Numbered from the stretch's first letter, positions 34,091 through 47,100 are shown. The stretch: DNA of 64,000 bases from Sequoia sempervirens (GCA_007258455.2 VDFB02000001.1:10922285-10986284); one strand, 5' to 3'. Numbers and translations are program-made. The notes: a model not told the origin generated them from the letters alone.

Positions 34091-34396
34091 TTGTGAGCAT
34101 TGTGCGTTTGGTAAACAAAATAAAACATCATTTCTTTTAATAAACAATAAAGTGAAGAGTAAATTAGAAATTATTCATATGGATGTGTGTGGTCATGTGG
34201 ATAATGATTCATTTGGAAAATATTGTTATTTAATTGCATTCATTTGTGAGCATTGCATGTTTGGTAAACAAAATAAAACATCATTTCCTTTAATAAGCAA
34301 TAAAGTGAAGAATAAGTTAGAAATTATTCATACGGATGTGTTTGGTCCTGTGGATAATAATTTATTTAGAAAACCTCATCATTTCATTACATTCAT
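34091..34396 (+). repeat. 153-bp in-frame tandem duplication in copia pol
   Basis: Two adjacent copies start at 34091 and 34244 (TTGTGAGCATTG). Each contains CEHC-FGKQNKTSF and KLEIIH-DV-G-VDN. The period of 153 bases equals 51 codons, so the frame is kept through both copies. Confidence 0.8.
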
Positions 34397-35423
34397 TGAT
34401 TATTTTCTATAGATTTACATAGGTTTACTTTATGAGACATAAATATGAAGTTTTTACCAAGTTTAAAGAATTGAAAGTCTTAGTAGAAAACCAATCAAGA
34501 CTTAAGATAAAAGAAGTGAGATCTAACAATGGAGGGGAATATTACTATAAGAATTTCAAATAGTAAATTATAGAAAGACAAAAGGAAATTACATATACAA
34601 CACAATATAATGATGTTTCAAAAAGGATGAACCAAACTATTTGAATATGTAGAATAACACAAGGAAGAATCCATTATTCGATCCATGATAATGGAAACTA
34701 GTTGGTCTACCAAATTTTAGTAGCGTATTTGCTTTATTGAGTACTAATGATGAACCTAGATTTTTATGGAAGTTATTCTTGTAAATTATGATAGTGAGTC
34801 TTGGTAACTAGCAATGGAGGAGGAGATAATATCTTTATAATATTGTGATACCTAATACCTTGTTCATTTTCCCAAAGGAACGCCATTAGATGTAAGTAGG
34901 TCTACAAAAAAAAAATTGAGCAAACAATTCATTGGAAAAGAACAAGGCTAGACCAACAGCCAAGGGCTACTCCCAAAGAGAGGGAGTTGATTTTGTGAAC
35001 TCTTCTCTCTTATTGCTAAATTATCTTCTATTGGATTTATTTTATCCATAGTTGTTGTTTATGTTTTTTAAATTTAGCAAATGGATGTTAGGACTACATT
35101 TTTGTATGGCGATCTAGAAGAGGAAATTTATATGCAATAACATAATGGTTTTGAGGTAAAATGGAAAGAATATTTGGTTTGTAGGTTAAAATGGTCTCTT
35201 TATGGCTTGAAACAATCACCTTGGATTTGGTATCAAAAGTATGATTTTTTTATGTTGAAGTTGGGTTTTATGAAAAGTGAAGATCACTGTGTTTACATTA
35301 GATGTATTGATTATTATTATTTTTTAATTTTTTTTATTGATACTCATTTTTTTTATTGGAGCTATGAACCAGTGAGGTCACAAATAGGGGACCTCAACCC
35401 TGACATGAATCATACCCACAAGA

Positions 35424-35523
35424 NNNNNNNNNNNNNNNNNNNNNNNNNNNNNNNNNNNNNNNNNNNNNNNNNNNNNNNNNNNNNNNNNNNNNNNNNNNNN
35501 NNNNNNNNNNNNNNNNNNNNNNN
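35424..35523. other. Assembly gap (100 N)
   Basis: Exactly 100 N residues, a conventional placeholder length for a gap of unknown size. Confidence 0.99.
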
Positions 35524-38000
35524 GATTTGAGATTAGTGAGAAATTATTGGATGCTATCTAATTTTTTAGGATTCAAACCAATGAATTTATTATTCAATTA
35601 AAAACATCACAAATTATCTTGGTTCCTAAATAAATTCTCTAATGTGGTTCGTATTTGATTTGGTATTGTTCAAGACTCAATGCAAAAGAGGATATTAGGA
35701 GAAATATACATACATAATGTTCCATAGGCCACATCACACCTTCTAGACCACTTTCTATCTTTACAATAGTGTTTGGTTCAAGTGTTGTACCCAACATACC
35801 TTAGTATAATCCTAATGTCTCTAATTGTATCTCCATTTATTTTTTATACTCATAATAATTGTATCCAGAGTGAGTGGAGCAATATGGGTTTGATGCATGT
35901 GGTGTAATAAAATATTATAGAAAATGGAAACAGAAGTGGTAATATACCCCTCACAATACAAGCAATCAACTAGTGGTAATAATTTTCCAAAAGAGAAACC
36001 AACATATAAAATTTGACTTAAAACTGAAATAACAATTACCTGGTGAAAAATATAAAAAGAATACATGTATGGTTGCATCTATAGATATCTAGACTATCTT
36101 TTAAATGCCCATTTTTTGTAAAAATTTACACTATATGCTCAATTTATGCTTCATGAAAAAATATCCTTTTGGAAAGAAAGAAAATCTAAGGGCTAGATTC
36201 TCTAGGTATTGGTTACCCATGTGATCGAGTGATGAGTCATTGAGGGCTAAAGGCCAATAGTGGTGGAATAGAACTACTAGTAGTGGAAACATATTTGAGG
36301 TGACATACCTAGGATGAGAATTTTAATATCCTCTAGGATGGCAATTTCTAGGGGCTTCCTTTCCCACATGATCGGTGGTTCTAGCCCCTAGCCATTGATA
36401 CGATAGGCCAATTTTTTTTTTAAAAACACTCCTAGTGGTGTCACAACCTATGCCTATAGGAAAAAATATGCAACACCAAGATTAAAATAATGACTATCAA
36501 ATAACCAAAAAACCTACTGTGTTTTTCTTACAATTGATAAAATGGTTATAAGCTCAATTTTCATAGAACAATGGAGGAGGCTATGGTACGATGATAGAAA
36601 ATTATATCAATATATATGTTCATATGGTTATACATTTTTTTTCAAATGATATTTTCAAGTCCCAAAAAAATCACCTAAAAGTTCTATTCTCTAATTTTAA
36701 CATTTGGATAAGAAATGTTATGGTTTGTCATCTTTTGGATACAAATATGAGGTCTATTTTGCACCAAGATGCATCATGTGAAATATCTTTTCTAAAAATA
36801 TCCAAAAAAAGAAAAGGGAATTACATATATGAAACTAGAATACCATGTAAGAGTTATTTATTCAACCCCACAACAACCCGAAGATCAAATACAACTCCAC
36901 AAAGGAGAGAAGCAATGTATTTTCTATAAATCTTGAGAATTAATTAGATGCAAATAAATAATTATGAAATATACAATAAAAAATCCTTGTTATAAAGACA
37001 AGGATGAAACCCTAGGATATAATAAGATTGTGATGTGTGTCTTAGTCCTAGAACATGATACAAAAAAAAAAAAATGACTTAAATAAGCTTAAGTATGCTA
37101 GTGTAAATATGACCTATTAAAAAACTAGTTAGGTAATTTACCATGTCCACACCAACAAAAACCATGAGATGAATCAAAAACCACACACCATGTTTGAACA
37201 TGATCTAAAATATTCCTCAAACACCTTTATATCCAACAAACTCCTTCACAAAAAATTCCACCTAAAGAATCTACAAATCGAGTACACTCAGACAACTCTG
37301 CTATACACTGTTACTTGAAAAACTATCTTCTGGACCACCAAACCTCAAATACTATTGAATAAGGTAAAATACCAACACCATCAACACACCTTCATAAATA
37401 CAAGACCTAAAGCATAACTATGGACAAATGTGGAGCAAAAACATTTCTCCTAGACACCTCTACAATGCACAATCACACACCGGTGAATGAAACTTCTATT
37501 GTACAATGATACAACATACCATCTCTTGAATATAACATCTCTAAACACCTCTCAACAACATATCTAACTTGTGTAGGGATATATTCAACCTAGAAGAAAT
37601 GCGAGCAAAACCAAAACATCTCTCTATAACCCAGAACAACACTACAACACATTGTTTCCTCTTTTTATCAAAATTTCTCAAAATCACTTGGAAACCAAGC
37701 ACCAGAGACACATACACAACATGTTTATCACTACTAAATACATAGATATAATTTTATCAAAGTAGCAGTAGAGGTTAACAAGTTAGTAGCTTATCTGATG
37801 ACATCATAATGCAACAAATCAAATCATAGATATAACACCAACTGTTCGTCTTCAACAGTCAATCTTCCTCAAAACATACAGTTGACACCAATGCCAACAC
37901 GATCTTGTTGACATCAATGACAAAACCAATCTGCACATACTTGCAACACAAGTTGCTTTAATATAACTTTGAATTTCATCTCTTAGGATTGCAAGAGTTT
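35524..38000. other. Unassigned AT-rich stretch after the gap
   Basis: Only short frames without motifs; one 112-codon frame (36591-36929) shows no family signal. The copia element does not visibly resume after the gap. Confidence 0.35.
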
Positions 38001-41000
38001 TCTCCTTTTTGGTAGATTATATTTTTTATGAATATGGATATCAATATGATTTTTGGAACTTAATACTAGATGAGGAACTAAGTGAAATATGATCCACTAT
38101 ATGGTTATACGAGTCACTAGTATATTTTAAGTATTGATAAAATAGGAGTGAAAGATCAAACATGAGTTTGATCACGGGTTTCATATTTAACATTGGGTCA
38201 AGAGTATGGAGAAAAAATATGAGTGTGATCACTATAATAGAGAGTATGTATAGATCAAAATTCTAATTCCAACTTTTCAAGTCAATAAATTCATCATGGA
38301 AAGTTGCATAATGTATAAGAGAAGTTAGAATAAAAGAAATGAGGTAAATATGAATAGTATGTGTGAAGGGTTAACATGTGACAACACATTGATATATATC
38401 AAAAAGAGTGTAGGAAATCTCCTACTTATTTTGGTGGATAATATGGGGATTTCATTAATGAGATATGACAATCTATATCAGTATCTTAAATGAACTAAGA
38501 AAGAAAGAAGAATGAAAGAGAAAAATTTAAATGAAATAAAAAAAGAAAATAGAGAGGAATGTGAAAAAAATAAAATGGGTCATCGTAGTTTGATCATGTA
38601 TAGCATCATTCACTAGTGATATGAAGGTTATGCAAGAAGAATTGTATAACAAAGAGTTGGAAGCATCACATTAATCTTTGATGAAGAATGTTGAGATAGG
38701 ACAAACCTCAACAATGTTTTGAAGTGATGTTTGAAAGTAGGAAGAGTTACTTCTATATTTGTAGTATCATCAATATCAAGTGGATAAAGATCATCAAGTG
38801 TATCAATATCAATATCAATATATCAATCATATGATAATGATAGGCTATATGTTATGCCTAAACCATCAAACAAGTTGATACCATCAACAAGAGTCGAAGG
38901 GGGAGATGTATCATTAAGATAAAGAAGTATAGAAACATCATTGATAAGATATTGGATAACATTATTTAAGTATTAATATTGGTTGGTAGAATGACCTAAT
39001 ATTTGATGATAATAACAAGATAGAAGGATCAATTGAATTTTCTTATGGGTTATGGTAGAGGTGGAGTGACTAACTTATTGTCCAAGAGATGAGGAAATAA
39101 TTTTTTATGAGAAGTAGCTAGTGAAATATAAATTGTTTTCTCTAGCTGGTTTGGCACAATACGATAAGAATCAACTAGATAAGATTTATCAATCTAGGAT
39201 CAATAAGAGGAGAGAAGGAAGTGCCCCCAAACTGAGTGAGTATTCAATCAACTTCATTGGGATCCATATCTAAATGAAAAAGATAAGTGTGAAGAGAGAT
39301 GTAGTTTCTCTTGAATATGAGGTAGAAGGTTTTTGAGAAATATAGCTTGAAGTATGAAATAAAGATGATGAAATTCCAAGTGAACATGTAACAAGAAAAA
39401 GTGAACGTCTAGTCTTAAACATTTTTAGTAGGATTTTGTTTACAATATGGTATTTTTGTAAGGAAACCCTTTGGTTATATGTTAAATTATAAGAGAAGAG
39501 TAAATGAATCAACAAGATCAACAAAGAAGTGTAGGGAACTAGGGGGTAAATTATAGAACCAATGTAATGTATTGTCTATCAATGTTATAGGAAAGTGTAC
39601 CTAAAAAAATGATCATCTAAGGTAATAGTCAAGTAAAGGATATATAAGTGTCACACATGTCATATTGGGTATTGATGACTATTATAGTTATCAAAACATA
39701 ATGAATCCATGTTAGGAGGAGAAGGATATGTAAGGATGGTAGATGAAAGGGAAATGTCATCCATGAAGGTCTTGGATGTGAAGGAGGAGAGGTGAGGGTC
39801 TCCAATTGTATCTCTAGCTCCTTGAGCTTAATATATGCATATTTCTAGTCAATATATTACTATCATGATGGGGAGAATGGATGAGGAGGAAAGATGGGGG
39901 TCTCCAATTGAGAAGAAAGTAACATATCATGATGAGGAGAGTATGTAGCACCATTTTAAGGATATTTGATAGTAAGAGGTGTGGAAGACATAAGCGAATC
40001 AAGAAAAGTAGGAAGTAAGGGTTCTTTTATAGGAGGAAAAGTGGATAAACATGTTGTACTCTTAGAAGTGGAAGAGATGGATGATAATGTATGAAAAAGA
40101 GGAGATAAAGCTTTATGTGTAGGATTTGAATTAGGAAAAGAGTGCATCATAGTGGAAATAAAGAAATGGGTAGAGGATGAAAGGTAAACATTCCTAGGAT
40201 CTCATAAAACTAACTTAAAATATTATCATTTAGAGGATAAGGAATAAAATACATCATAAGGAAATCATTGCAACGTTATTGATTCATAAAAACATTAGAA
40301 TAATATACATGTACTTTAGAATCTTTTTTATTAATTAATATGATGAATGTAGAAAGGGAAGAATAAGACACATCATCCATAGAGTCATCACTATTAAAAG
40401 GAAGAGACACCTTCAAAGCTCTATCCTACCATGCATCTAATATCTTAATCTAACAAATTATTATTTTTATGTTTATCCTCATGCTTAATCAAAATGTATG
40501 GTAAAGGCTCAGAGGATGAATGTGATAATTTGGAGGAGGGGGGAATAAAGAGTTCACTTGGTTTAAGAGGTGAAGTAGGTACAGTTGTTTCATCTATGGA
40601 GTATAGGAAAAAGATAATGGCTCATAGGAAAGTAGATACATAACGAATGTAGAAAGTGAAAAAAAGACAAAGGAAAATTAAAGATGTCATAGAGGGTGGA
40701 AAAATAACATAGTGACTCATAATTTGAGAAGCATAGGCATGAGCAAAGGAAGGGGGATAGTAATAGAAGGGGGCACTAATGGATTTGAAAAGGGATAGAG
40801 TAGATCCATATCAAATGAGGAACAATGAGTACATGTGTGATTTTAATGACGTGTTTCATCTCGTATAATGTCTAAACATTATGTAGTATGGTGATTAGAT
40901 AGAATAGGGTCTTCAAATCCAATGACATGTAGAGGGAGAAGAGAAGTATCAAAGGAACATGATTGAGGAGAAACATGAGAAAGCGAAGAATCAAGAGTGG

Positions 41001-41231
41001 AGCAATCATCATATGGAGCATAGAATATATTATTACTTAGGATATCAAGAAATAAACCACCAAGGAAAGGGTGAGAATCTTGGAGGGACAAGGTTTAGGT
41101 GAAGTAACAATAATTGTAGAGAATTTAGGCAAAGCATTAGGTAAAGTACTACTACAAGCATCATCTAGATCAAATAAAGGGAAGGTCAAGAAGAATTAGT
41201 AGTGTGAAAGTGATCATACAAGGATGTAAAT
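38001..41231 (-). other. Possible Ser/Pro-rich coding remnant, unassigned
   Basis: Minus-strand translations between about 41100 and 39260 are persistently Ser-, Pro- and Leu-rich in scattered frames (SLQDSHPFLGGLFLDILS; SISSTSKSTTCLSTFPPIKE). This looks like an old decayed reading frame, possibly retroelement derived. No domain is recognised. Confidence 0.25.
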
Positions 41232-42087
41232 TGATAAGAGCCACACCACCCGAAACCCAAACAAATCACCACAATAGATACCAACACAAAAGATGTGAGA
41301 TAGAAAAATAACTAAGTTTCAATTATTTTCCAGAAAATGAAATTACAAATTCAAAACTTACATGATACATCCTCATGGGCTTGGTTCATTACACCAAAAT
41401 CAACTCTGAAAACAAAATGTATTATTTGAAGCCACAATTTGCACTATTGGAGCCACCTTCTACAACCCCCACTTAACCCTTTTATTTTACCCAATGAATG
41501 CCCTAGAATGTAATATAAAGTTCAACTTTCCCTTTTGTTTTGGTGCCAAAAGTCTCGCCAGTTGATTTCTGGCCTAGGAAGAAATTTTAATGAAATTCAC
41601 TTTTTAGAGGGGAAACTTTGCAGGGCCATAACTTTTGATTTGGGTGTTCGATTGGCTATTATAACATGTTGTTAGAAAGATCTCAAAGAGATCTACAATG
41701 CTATACCAATTGAAGGTCACTTTGTCAACTTTTCAAGTTGTCCTAGGGCCTCTAAGGTTTTCATATATGAATTTGAAGCTACATTGGAGAAATTTCCCGA
41801 GACGAAAACTTTAATATCTCCCAAATTGTGTAGGGTATTGAGAAGATTCTTTTGTGATAATTTTTTTTTCAATTTTTCTCCTTGGGGTAAATTTTTAGGT
41901 CCATACGAGCCCGTTTAGGCCGACTTACTAAAAATAGTAAGTGACTATTTTTTGCCTTTTCTGACTCTTGGTTATCTTACACCCCTTAAGTGCCATCATG
42001 AAACTCAAAAAAACTAAAGAAATTAAGGAAAAGCAATTTTTTTGGGTGATGCACGATTGCCCTTCACCGCTGGATGCTCCAACATCA
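41232..42087 (-). repeat. 3' LTR of chromodomain element
   Basis: 856 bases, minus strand, beginning TGATGTTGGAGCATC. It is preceded by a CGGGTGTC-containing sequence where a polypurine tract would lie, though that tract is not strongly purine. Confidence 0.9.
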
Positions 42088-42118
42088 GACACCCGAGGTA
42101 ATTTGAAAAGTGACCCTG

Positions 42119-43135
42119 TCACTTCTCAAGAGTTAGAGGAAAACCAAGACGGTTAACCTTAGCCTCAGACAACCACGATGAGTCTTCAACAGGCCTTCCT
42201 CTCCACTTCACCAAGTACTCTGTATATTGCATGTTTCTTGTGCTTCTACCCACACGACTATTTAGAATTTCTTCTATCTCTTCCTTTTCTGAAGTAGGTG
42301 TTGGGATATTCCAGTGTGCTTCTATTATTTCTTCATCAATTCCTCCTTCATGATATTCTGTTAAATCTAAAATGTTAAATACAAGTGAAATATGAATTTC
42401 ATCAAGCATTTCTACCTCATATGCATTTCCTAAATCATGCTTCTTCATAATCTTGCACGGTCCAAACTTCATCATCTTTAACTTGTTTTATATACCAACT
42501 AGAAACCTTTCTTTTCACAAATGAACCATGAATTCATCTCCTACCTGGAACTCCTTATACCTCCTTTTTTGATTTTCCTTATCCTTATATTGTGAGCTCA
42601 TCTTATTGATATGTTTCTTCACCTTTTCATGCAAATTCTTTAGGTGCTCAACAAAATATTTAGCCTTAGCACTACTCTTCTCCCCCTTATCCATCTTTCT
42701 TAGTTCTAAAGTAGTCCTTGGACTACTCCCATACACAATCTAGAATGGTGATTTATCAGTGCTTCTATTGACATAATTGTTGTAAGCAAATTTTTTCTGT
42801 GGTATTATCAAATCCCATCCCTTGGCATTGATATATTTTGAACCATTTTTCGATGACAGCCCGTCAGAATTTTGACGGCTGTTTGTCGCTGTTTTTGCGT
42901 CAGAATTTTGACGACATTTGAAACGTCAAAATTCTGACCCGACATCGGATGCCGGCCCAGAATTTTGACATTTCAAATGCCGTCAAAATTCTGACGCAAA
43001 AACAATGACAAACAGCTGTCGAAATTCTGATGGGCTGTCGTCAAAAAATGGTTCAAAATGTATCAGTGTGGGCTTATCTCCTACTAAGCATCTTAGTAGG
43101 TTACCCAAACTCCTATTCACCACCTCTATTTTTCC
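42119..43135 (-). pseudogene. Integrase C-terminal part and chromodomain
   Basis: Segments in order: TNGKIEVVNRSLGNLLRCLV and GDKP (before the MITE), GWDLIIPQKKFAYNN (after it), KSSAKAKYFVEHLKNLHEKV and RRYKEFQVGDEFMVHL. These are followed by KFGPCKIMKKHDLGNAYEVE and the chromodomain EIEEILNSRVGR then YLVKWRGRPVEDSSWL. Chromodomains of this kind direct integration toward heterochromatin marks in chromoviruses. Stops occur at KSPF-stop-IVYG and elsewhere. Confidence 0.85.
42826..43068. mobile_element. CACTA-like fold-back MITE with 3-bp duplication
   Basis: 243 bases that fold almost end to end. Plus-strand start CATTGATATATTTTGAACC; reverse complement of the other end CACTGATACATTTTGAACC. 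Flanked by TGG at 42823-42825 and 43069-43071. CACTR-type ends with a 3-bp duplication fit the CACTA (En/Spm) superfamily. Inside, GTCAGAATTTTGAC-like palindromes recur. Taking out the element plus one TGG restores the integrase codons for D-K-P-K-G-W-D. Confidence 0.85.
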
Positions 43136-43141
43136 ATTAGT

Positions 43142-43495
43142 CTATGGATAGTGTGTAGAACTGAACTTCAAATCTATCCTCAACAAATTTTTCCTTCTAC
43201 TCAAGGCATCTGCAAATTTTTTTGACCTTCCACTCCTGTTCTTCAAAACAAAGGTATAACTCTGCAAAAACTCAACCCATTTTAAGTGCCTTTGATTTAA
43301 CTTTCCTTGACTATTGAGATACTTCAAAGCCTGGTGATCAGTATATAAAACAAATTCTTTTGGAAACAAATAGTGTCTCCATTTCTTTGAAGCCTGAACT
43401 ATAGCATAAAACTCTTGATCATCGACAAAATATTTCTTCTTAGCATCATTTAACTTCTCACTAAAATAGGCAACATGCTTACCTTCTTGAATCAA
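43142..43495 (-). pseudogene. RNase H domain of chromodomain element, fused to integrase C-terminus
   Basis: HVAYFSEKLNDAKKKYFVDD, HYLFPKEFVLYTDHQALKYL and LKWVEFLQSYTFVLKNRSGR match the gypsy RNase H, ending KFADALSRRKNLL. The frame then passes directly into DLKFSSTHYP, which belongs near the end of the integrase core. The integrase zinc finger and the catalytic D,D residues are therefore missing. Confidence 0.85.
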
Positions 43496-43499
43496 AACA

Positions 43500-44727
43500 A
43501 CTCCTATGGAAGTGCCACTAGCATCATAATCTACCTGAAAGACCTTATTGAAATCTGGAAGTGCACAAACAAGTTACTCTGTAACTTTCTTCTTCATCAT
43601 ATCAAAACTTTTGGCTACTCCTGTAGTCCACTTAAACTCTTTTCTATCCCCTCTCATCACTTCAGTTAGGGGTTCACAAATACTAATGAAATTCTTAATA
43701 CTTTTTGTAAGAACTTGCTAGACCATGAAATGATCTTACCTCTATAACATTCCTTGGGGTAGGCCATTCAATGATAGTTCTCACCTTCTCTGGATCCATT
43801 TTAAGACCCTCTACTGAGACAACAAATCTCAGATACACCAACTATCTCTTCACAAAACTACATTTCTTCAAATTAATCAATAGCTTCTCCTCCCTTAGCT
43901 TCTCAAAAACTCTTTAGATATGCATCAAGTGCTCCTCCAATGTTTTACTGAAAACCAAAATATCATCCAAATAAACAATAATTTTTTTTCCTAAAAATTC
44001 TTTCAATACCCCATTCATAAGTTGCATAAATGTGCTTGGTGCATTGGTTAGTCCAAAAGGCATGAATAGCCACTCGTACAAGCTCTCCTTGGTTTTGAAG
44101 GTTGTCTTCCATTCATCTCCTTCTCTAATATGGATCTGGTGATATCCACTCTTCAAATCTATCTTTGTGAAGTACTCAACTCCACTCAAACAATCCATAA
44201 TGTCATTCATTCTGAGCAAGGGAAATCTATACTTGATGGTGATCTTGTTGATGACTCTAGAATCTATACACATCCACCATTCCCCATCCTTCTTTGGTGC
44301 TAATATTGTAGGTACTGCACATGGACTCAAACTCTCTTTGATCAATCCCTTATGCAAAAACTCTTGCAATTGTATGTTGAACTCTTCACTCTCTGTTGGA
44401 GTCATACCAGTGAGCTGCCTTATTCGGCAAACTGGCTCCAGGAATCAGGTCCATTTGATGACTAATCTTTCTTATTGGAGGAAAAACTTTAGGTACATTA
44501 TCATAAACAATATCTTGAAACTCATTCAACATATTTGAAACCTCTATAGGTATCTCATTAGTATCCTCTTTATCAACTCTAGGGATCAATGAAAAATACA
44601 TATGCTCATGCCTCATACCTTTTAGGAATTTTCTTCCATCAACCAAACAAATTCTTGCATTACTGCATACCTTTTCCTTTGCCTCTTTCAAGGGATTCAA
44701 CTTATGACAAACTCCATCCTTTGTCAA
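43500..44727 (-). pseudogene. Reverse transcriptase of chromodomain element
   Basis: The frame at 44727-44386 covers the pre-RT linker ([20 protein letters not shown]). The frame at 44405-43914 carries [40 protein letters not shown] and [18 protein letters not shown]. The catalytic box is [11 protein letters not shown], intact. This is the RNA-dependent DNA polymerase of the element. A frameshift separates the linker from the core. The thumb region down to about 43500 is interrupted by stops. Confidence 0.9.
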
Positions 44728-44897
44728 AGAATAGGTGTTGGCATGTCCATCATATACTGCTCGTGATCAAACTACCATGATCTACCTAACAACATGTGAT
44801 AAACATCCATAGACATAATATCACACAATACCTCATCATGGTAATTTCCAATCTTGAACTTTACCAGACATTGTTCATTTACCAAATCCTTATGGTC

Positions 44898-45089
44898 CTA
44901 CAACCAAGCAATCCGATATGGATTCAAATGCCTTCTTTTCTCTAACTGCAACTTACTAACCATCTCTTCTAAAATAAGGTTATCAGTACTACCTCCATCA
45001 ATAATAACATTGCAAACTTTACCTTCACACTTACATCTGGTGTGAAACAAATTCTTCCTTTGAGTTAGTTCCTTCTCCTTATTTAGCAA
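44898..45089 (-). pseudogene. Protease domain of chromodomain element
   Basis: CNVIIDGGSTDNLILEEMVS is the aspartic protease active-site region, with D-G-G-S where D-S-G is most common. It is followed by KLQLEKRRHLNPYRIAWL, the usual continuation in plant chromoviruses. The frame ends in a stop at 44898, before the linker to reverse transcriptase. Confidence 0.75.
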
Positions 45090-45139
45090 GGCTCTTCTAG
45101 TGACAAGAACCTCTCCTCTTTCTGCATGCTCAGAATGTG

Positions 45140-47100
45140 AAGACTGAACATCTTCATCTACATGTGCAACTCGTGCATTACCCTCAAGTCTTCTATTTAT
45201 CCTTCCTTGATGTTGAGGACACTCATAGGCTCTATGTCCTTCGCACTAGAAGCAAGTTCCACAGAAGCCTCCTCTTCCAGTCCTTGTCTAGATCATCCTC
45301 TTCCTCTTTGGTCTCCATTATTCTGATCACGAGGACGGTAGGGGGTGATCCCACATTATTGGTTTACAATTTTTGGCCAAACTGTACATTGAACTATTTT
45401 TTCTAACTAAATCTCACTTTCGGGCACCTATAGCAGCTAAACCGTGAGGAATTTGAAGATGATGCAAACTAGTGATTTGTGACATTTTGTTTGTAGATTC
45501 TAAATATATATTTTTTCAAAATTTTTGGAATCATATTGCACTTCTTTTTCCATCTCCTTTGAAAACTAGTTTTTTTTTCAATAAACACCATTTTTAAGGA
45601 GTGACGCTCACCGTATATCACATAATTTTTTTTCCATCAATGATAAAATTCTAATTTTTTCAAATTTAGATTTATAACTACGATATCTAGTGCTTCCAAT
45701 TGGTTTCATAGTGTTTTATTGAATATTTTTTCCTTAATCAAGTTCCGAAGTCAAACCAATTATAATTCAGACATAGGCAGACTGTATAATACATAACGTT
45801 TTTTGTATATATTGAAATTCAATTTTTTTTTTGTTGGATCAAGGACTTCAATATCTAGTGCACTCATATTTTTCATTTTTTTTTTATAATCTCCTATTTT
45901 TCCACATGTGCAAAATAGAGAGCTTTATTTTCAGTGAAAATCCTACATTCACAAGAAATAAAAATAAATATAACAAAAAAATTAAATTTATTTAAAATTA
46001 TACTTTTTGGGAAGTGTATAGTAAGGACTACATACTTACAAAAAATAAATTTTAAGTGAATTCATTTGATCCCCTAAAAGGTAAACCAAAAGTGGTTTTT
46101 TATTAGCATTTTGATAGGTGTAAATGAAACTCCATAATAGGTATGGTTTAAAACTAGTAAGGTTCTATCCGAGAGGGTTTGATCTAAGGTACTTTGATCA
46201 AACCCTCTTCAATTTTAATGCTTTAAATGGAACTTTTTAATCATTAAATCATTATATTTTCTAAAAATATGTGAATTAAGAAAAATTAGAATCTCCTAGA
46301 AATTGTAAACCAACTTTGTGGGATCACCCTAGGTGTTATCTCCTTTCTAGTCCTGGTTGCTACTGGATCCTTCACCCTTCTTTTGATCTTCATTTCGACC
46401 TCCATATGACTTTCCACTGGTCTTTCCTCCACGGCCTCCACCTCGTTGTTTGTTCTCAAACCTCTTGTTCAGTCATTCTTCAACCTTTAGAGAAAAATGA
46501 TAAGCGTCCTTAATGGTGGACATTCTTACCAGTGCCAATTCTTCCTGTATGCTTGGCTTCAACCTGTTAATATAACAAGCAACTTTATCTTTATTCGCCT
46601 CGAAATGTCTTGTCCAAATAAGGACCTTGTGAAATTCCTCTGTGTATTCTTTCACCATTCTTGTTCCTTGCCTCAAGTTCTACATCTTCTTGAGTAGCTC
46701 CAATTCATAATTGATTGGAATAAATCGCTTCTTCAATTTTGACACCATTCTGTCCCTTTTGGAAATTTTATATTTCCCTTGTCTTCCTCTTTCTAACTGG
46801 ACCTCTTTCTACCATATACTGGCATGACCTTTCAATTTTTTCTTTGCAAACCTCACTCTATGAGGATCTTCAATCTCCTCAAACTAGAAAAATTCCTCCA
46901 TGTCATTGATCCAATCAATCAATTCTTTAGGATTACAACTTCCACTGAAAGTTGAAACCTCCATTTTAGGTCTCTTCCCAATTCTTGAGATTGCTCGTAA
47001 CAATCTTCTTTTCCCAAGATCCATTGGATCTTGCTCTTCCTCTTCCATTTCATGACTCTTCCATTTCATCTTCATTGTCATCTCTTTCTTGATGTACATC
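45140..47100 (-). pseudogene. Gag and zinc knuckle of chromodomain element
   Basis: Minus-strand frames: 47099-46884 with RPKMEVSTFSGSCNPKELID (the P-F-G...D-W gag start), and 46676-46473 with GTRMVKEYTEEFHKVLI and NRLKPSIQEELALV, the gag core. After the 987-bp insertion (45343-46329) the frame resumes in basic sequence. A zinc knuckle follows near 45225-45270 (C-x2-C then EGHRAYEC), where one codon is now a stop. Removing the insertion rejoins the basic linker without frame loss. Confidence 0.8.
45343..46329. mobile_element. 987-bp terminal-inverted-repeat element in gag
   Basis: Starts GGGTGATCCCACATTATTGG and ends with the near reverse complement: GGGTGATCCCACA, then TTGGTTTACAATTT, is shared by both ends, giving about 30 bases of imperfect inverted repeat. 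A TAGG direct repeat (45339-45342 and 46330-46333) flanks it. The interior is AT-rich with no transposase. The 3-4 bp duplication does not by itself fix the superfamily. Confidence 0.75.

Larger units (their letters stand above)
32110..35423 (+). mobile_element. Ty1/copia element, decayed, running into an assembly gap
   Basis: Plus-strand order is gag, zinc knuckle, protease, GAG-pre-integrase, integrase, reverse transcriptase, which is the copia order. Gag: KFIGTNYELWKLKIKDFLEE near 32155. Zinc knuckle: 33454-33495. Protease: W-L-V-D-S then stop in place of glycine, MTPHRGWFSKY, near 33590-33680. GAG-pre-integrase: 33957 onward, WHHNLGH and CEHC. Integrase: LRSDNGGE-like SNNGGEY near 34530. 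Reverse transcriptase: QMDVRTTFLYGDLEEEIYM and RLKWSLYGLKQSP near 35070-35220. The catalytic YVDD box reads FIDT. Many stops. A 700-bp foreign segment splits gag. Confidence 0.8.
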
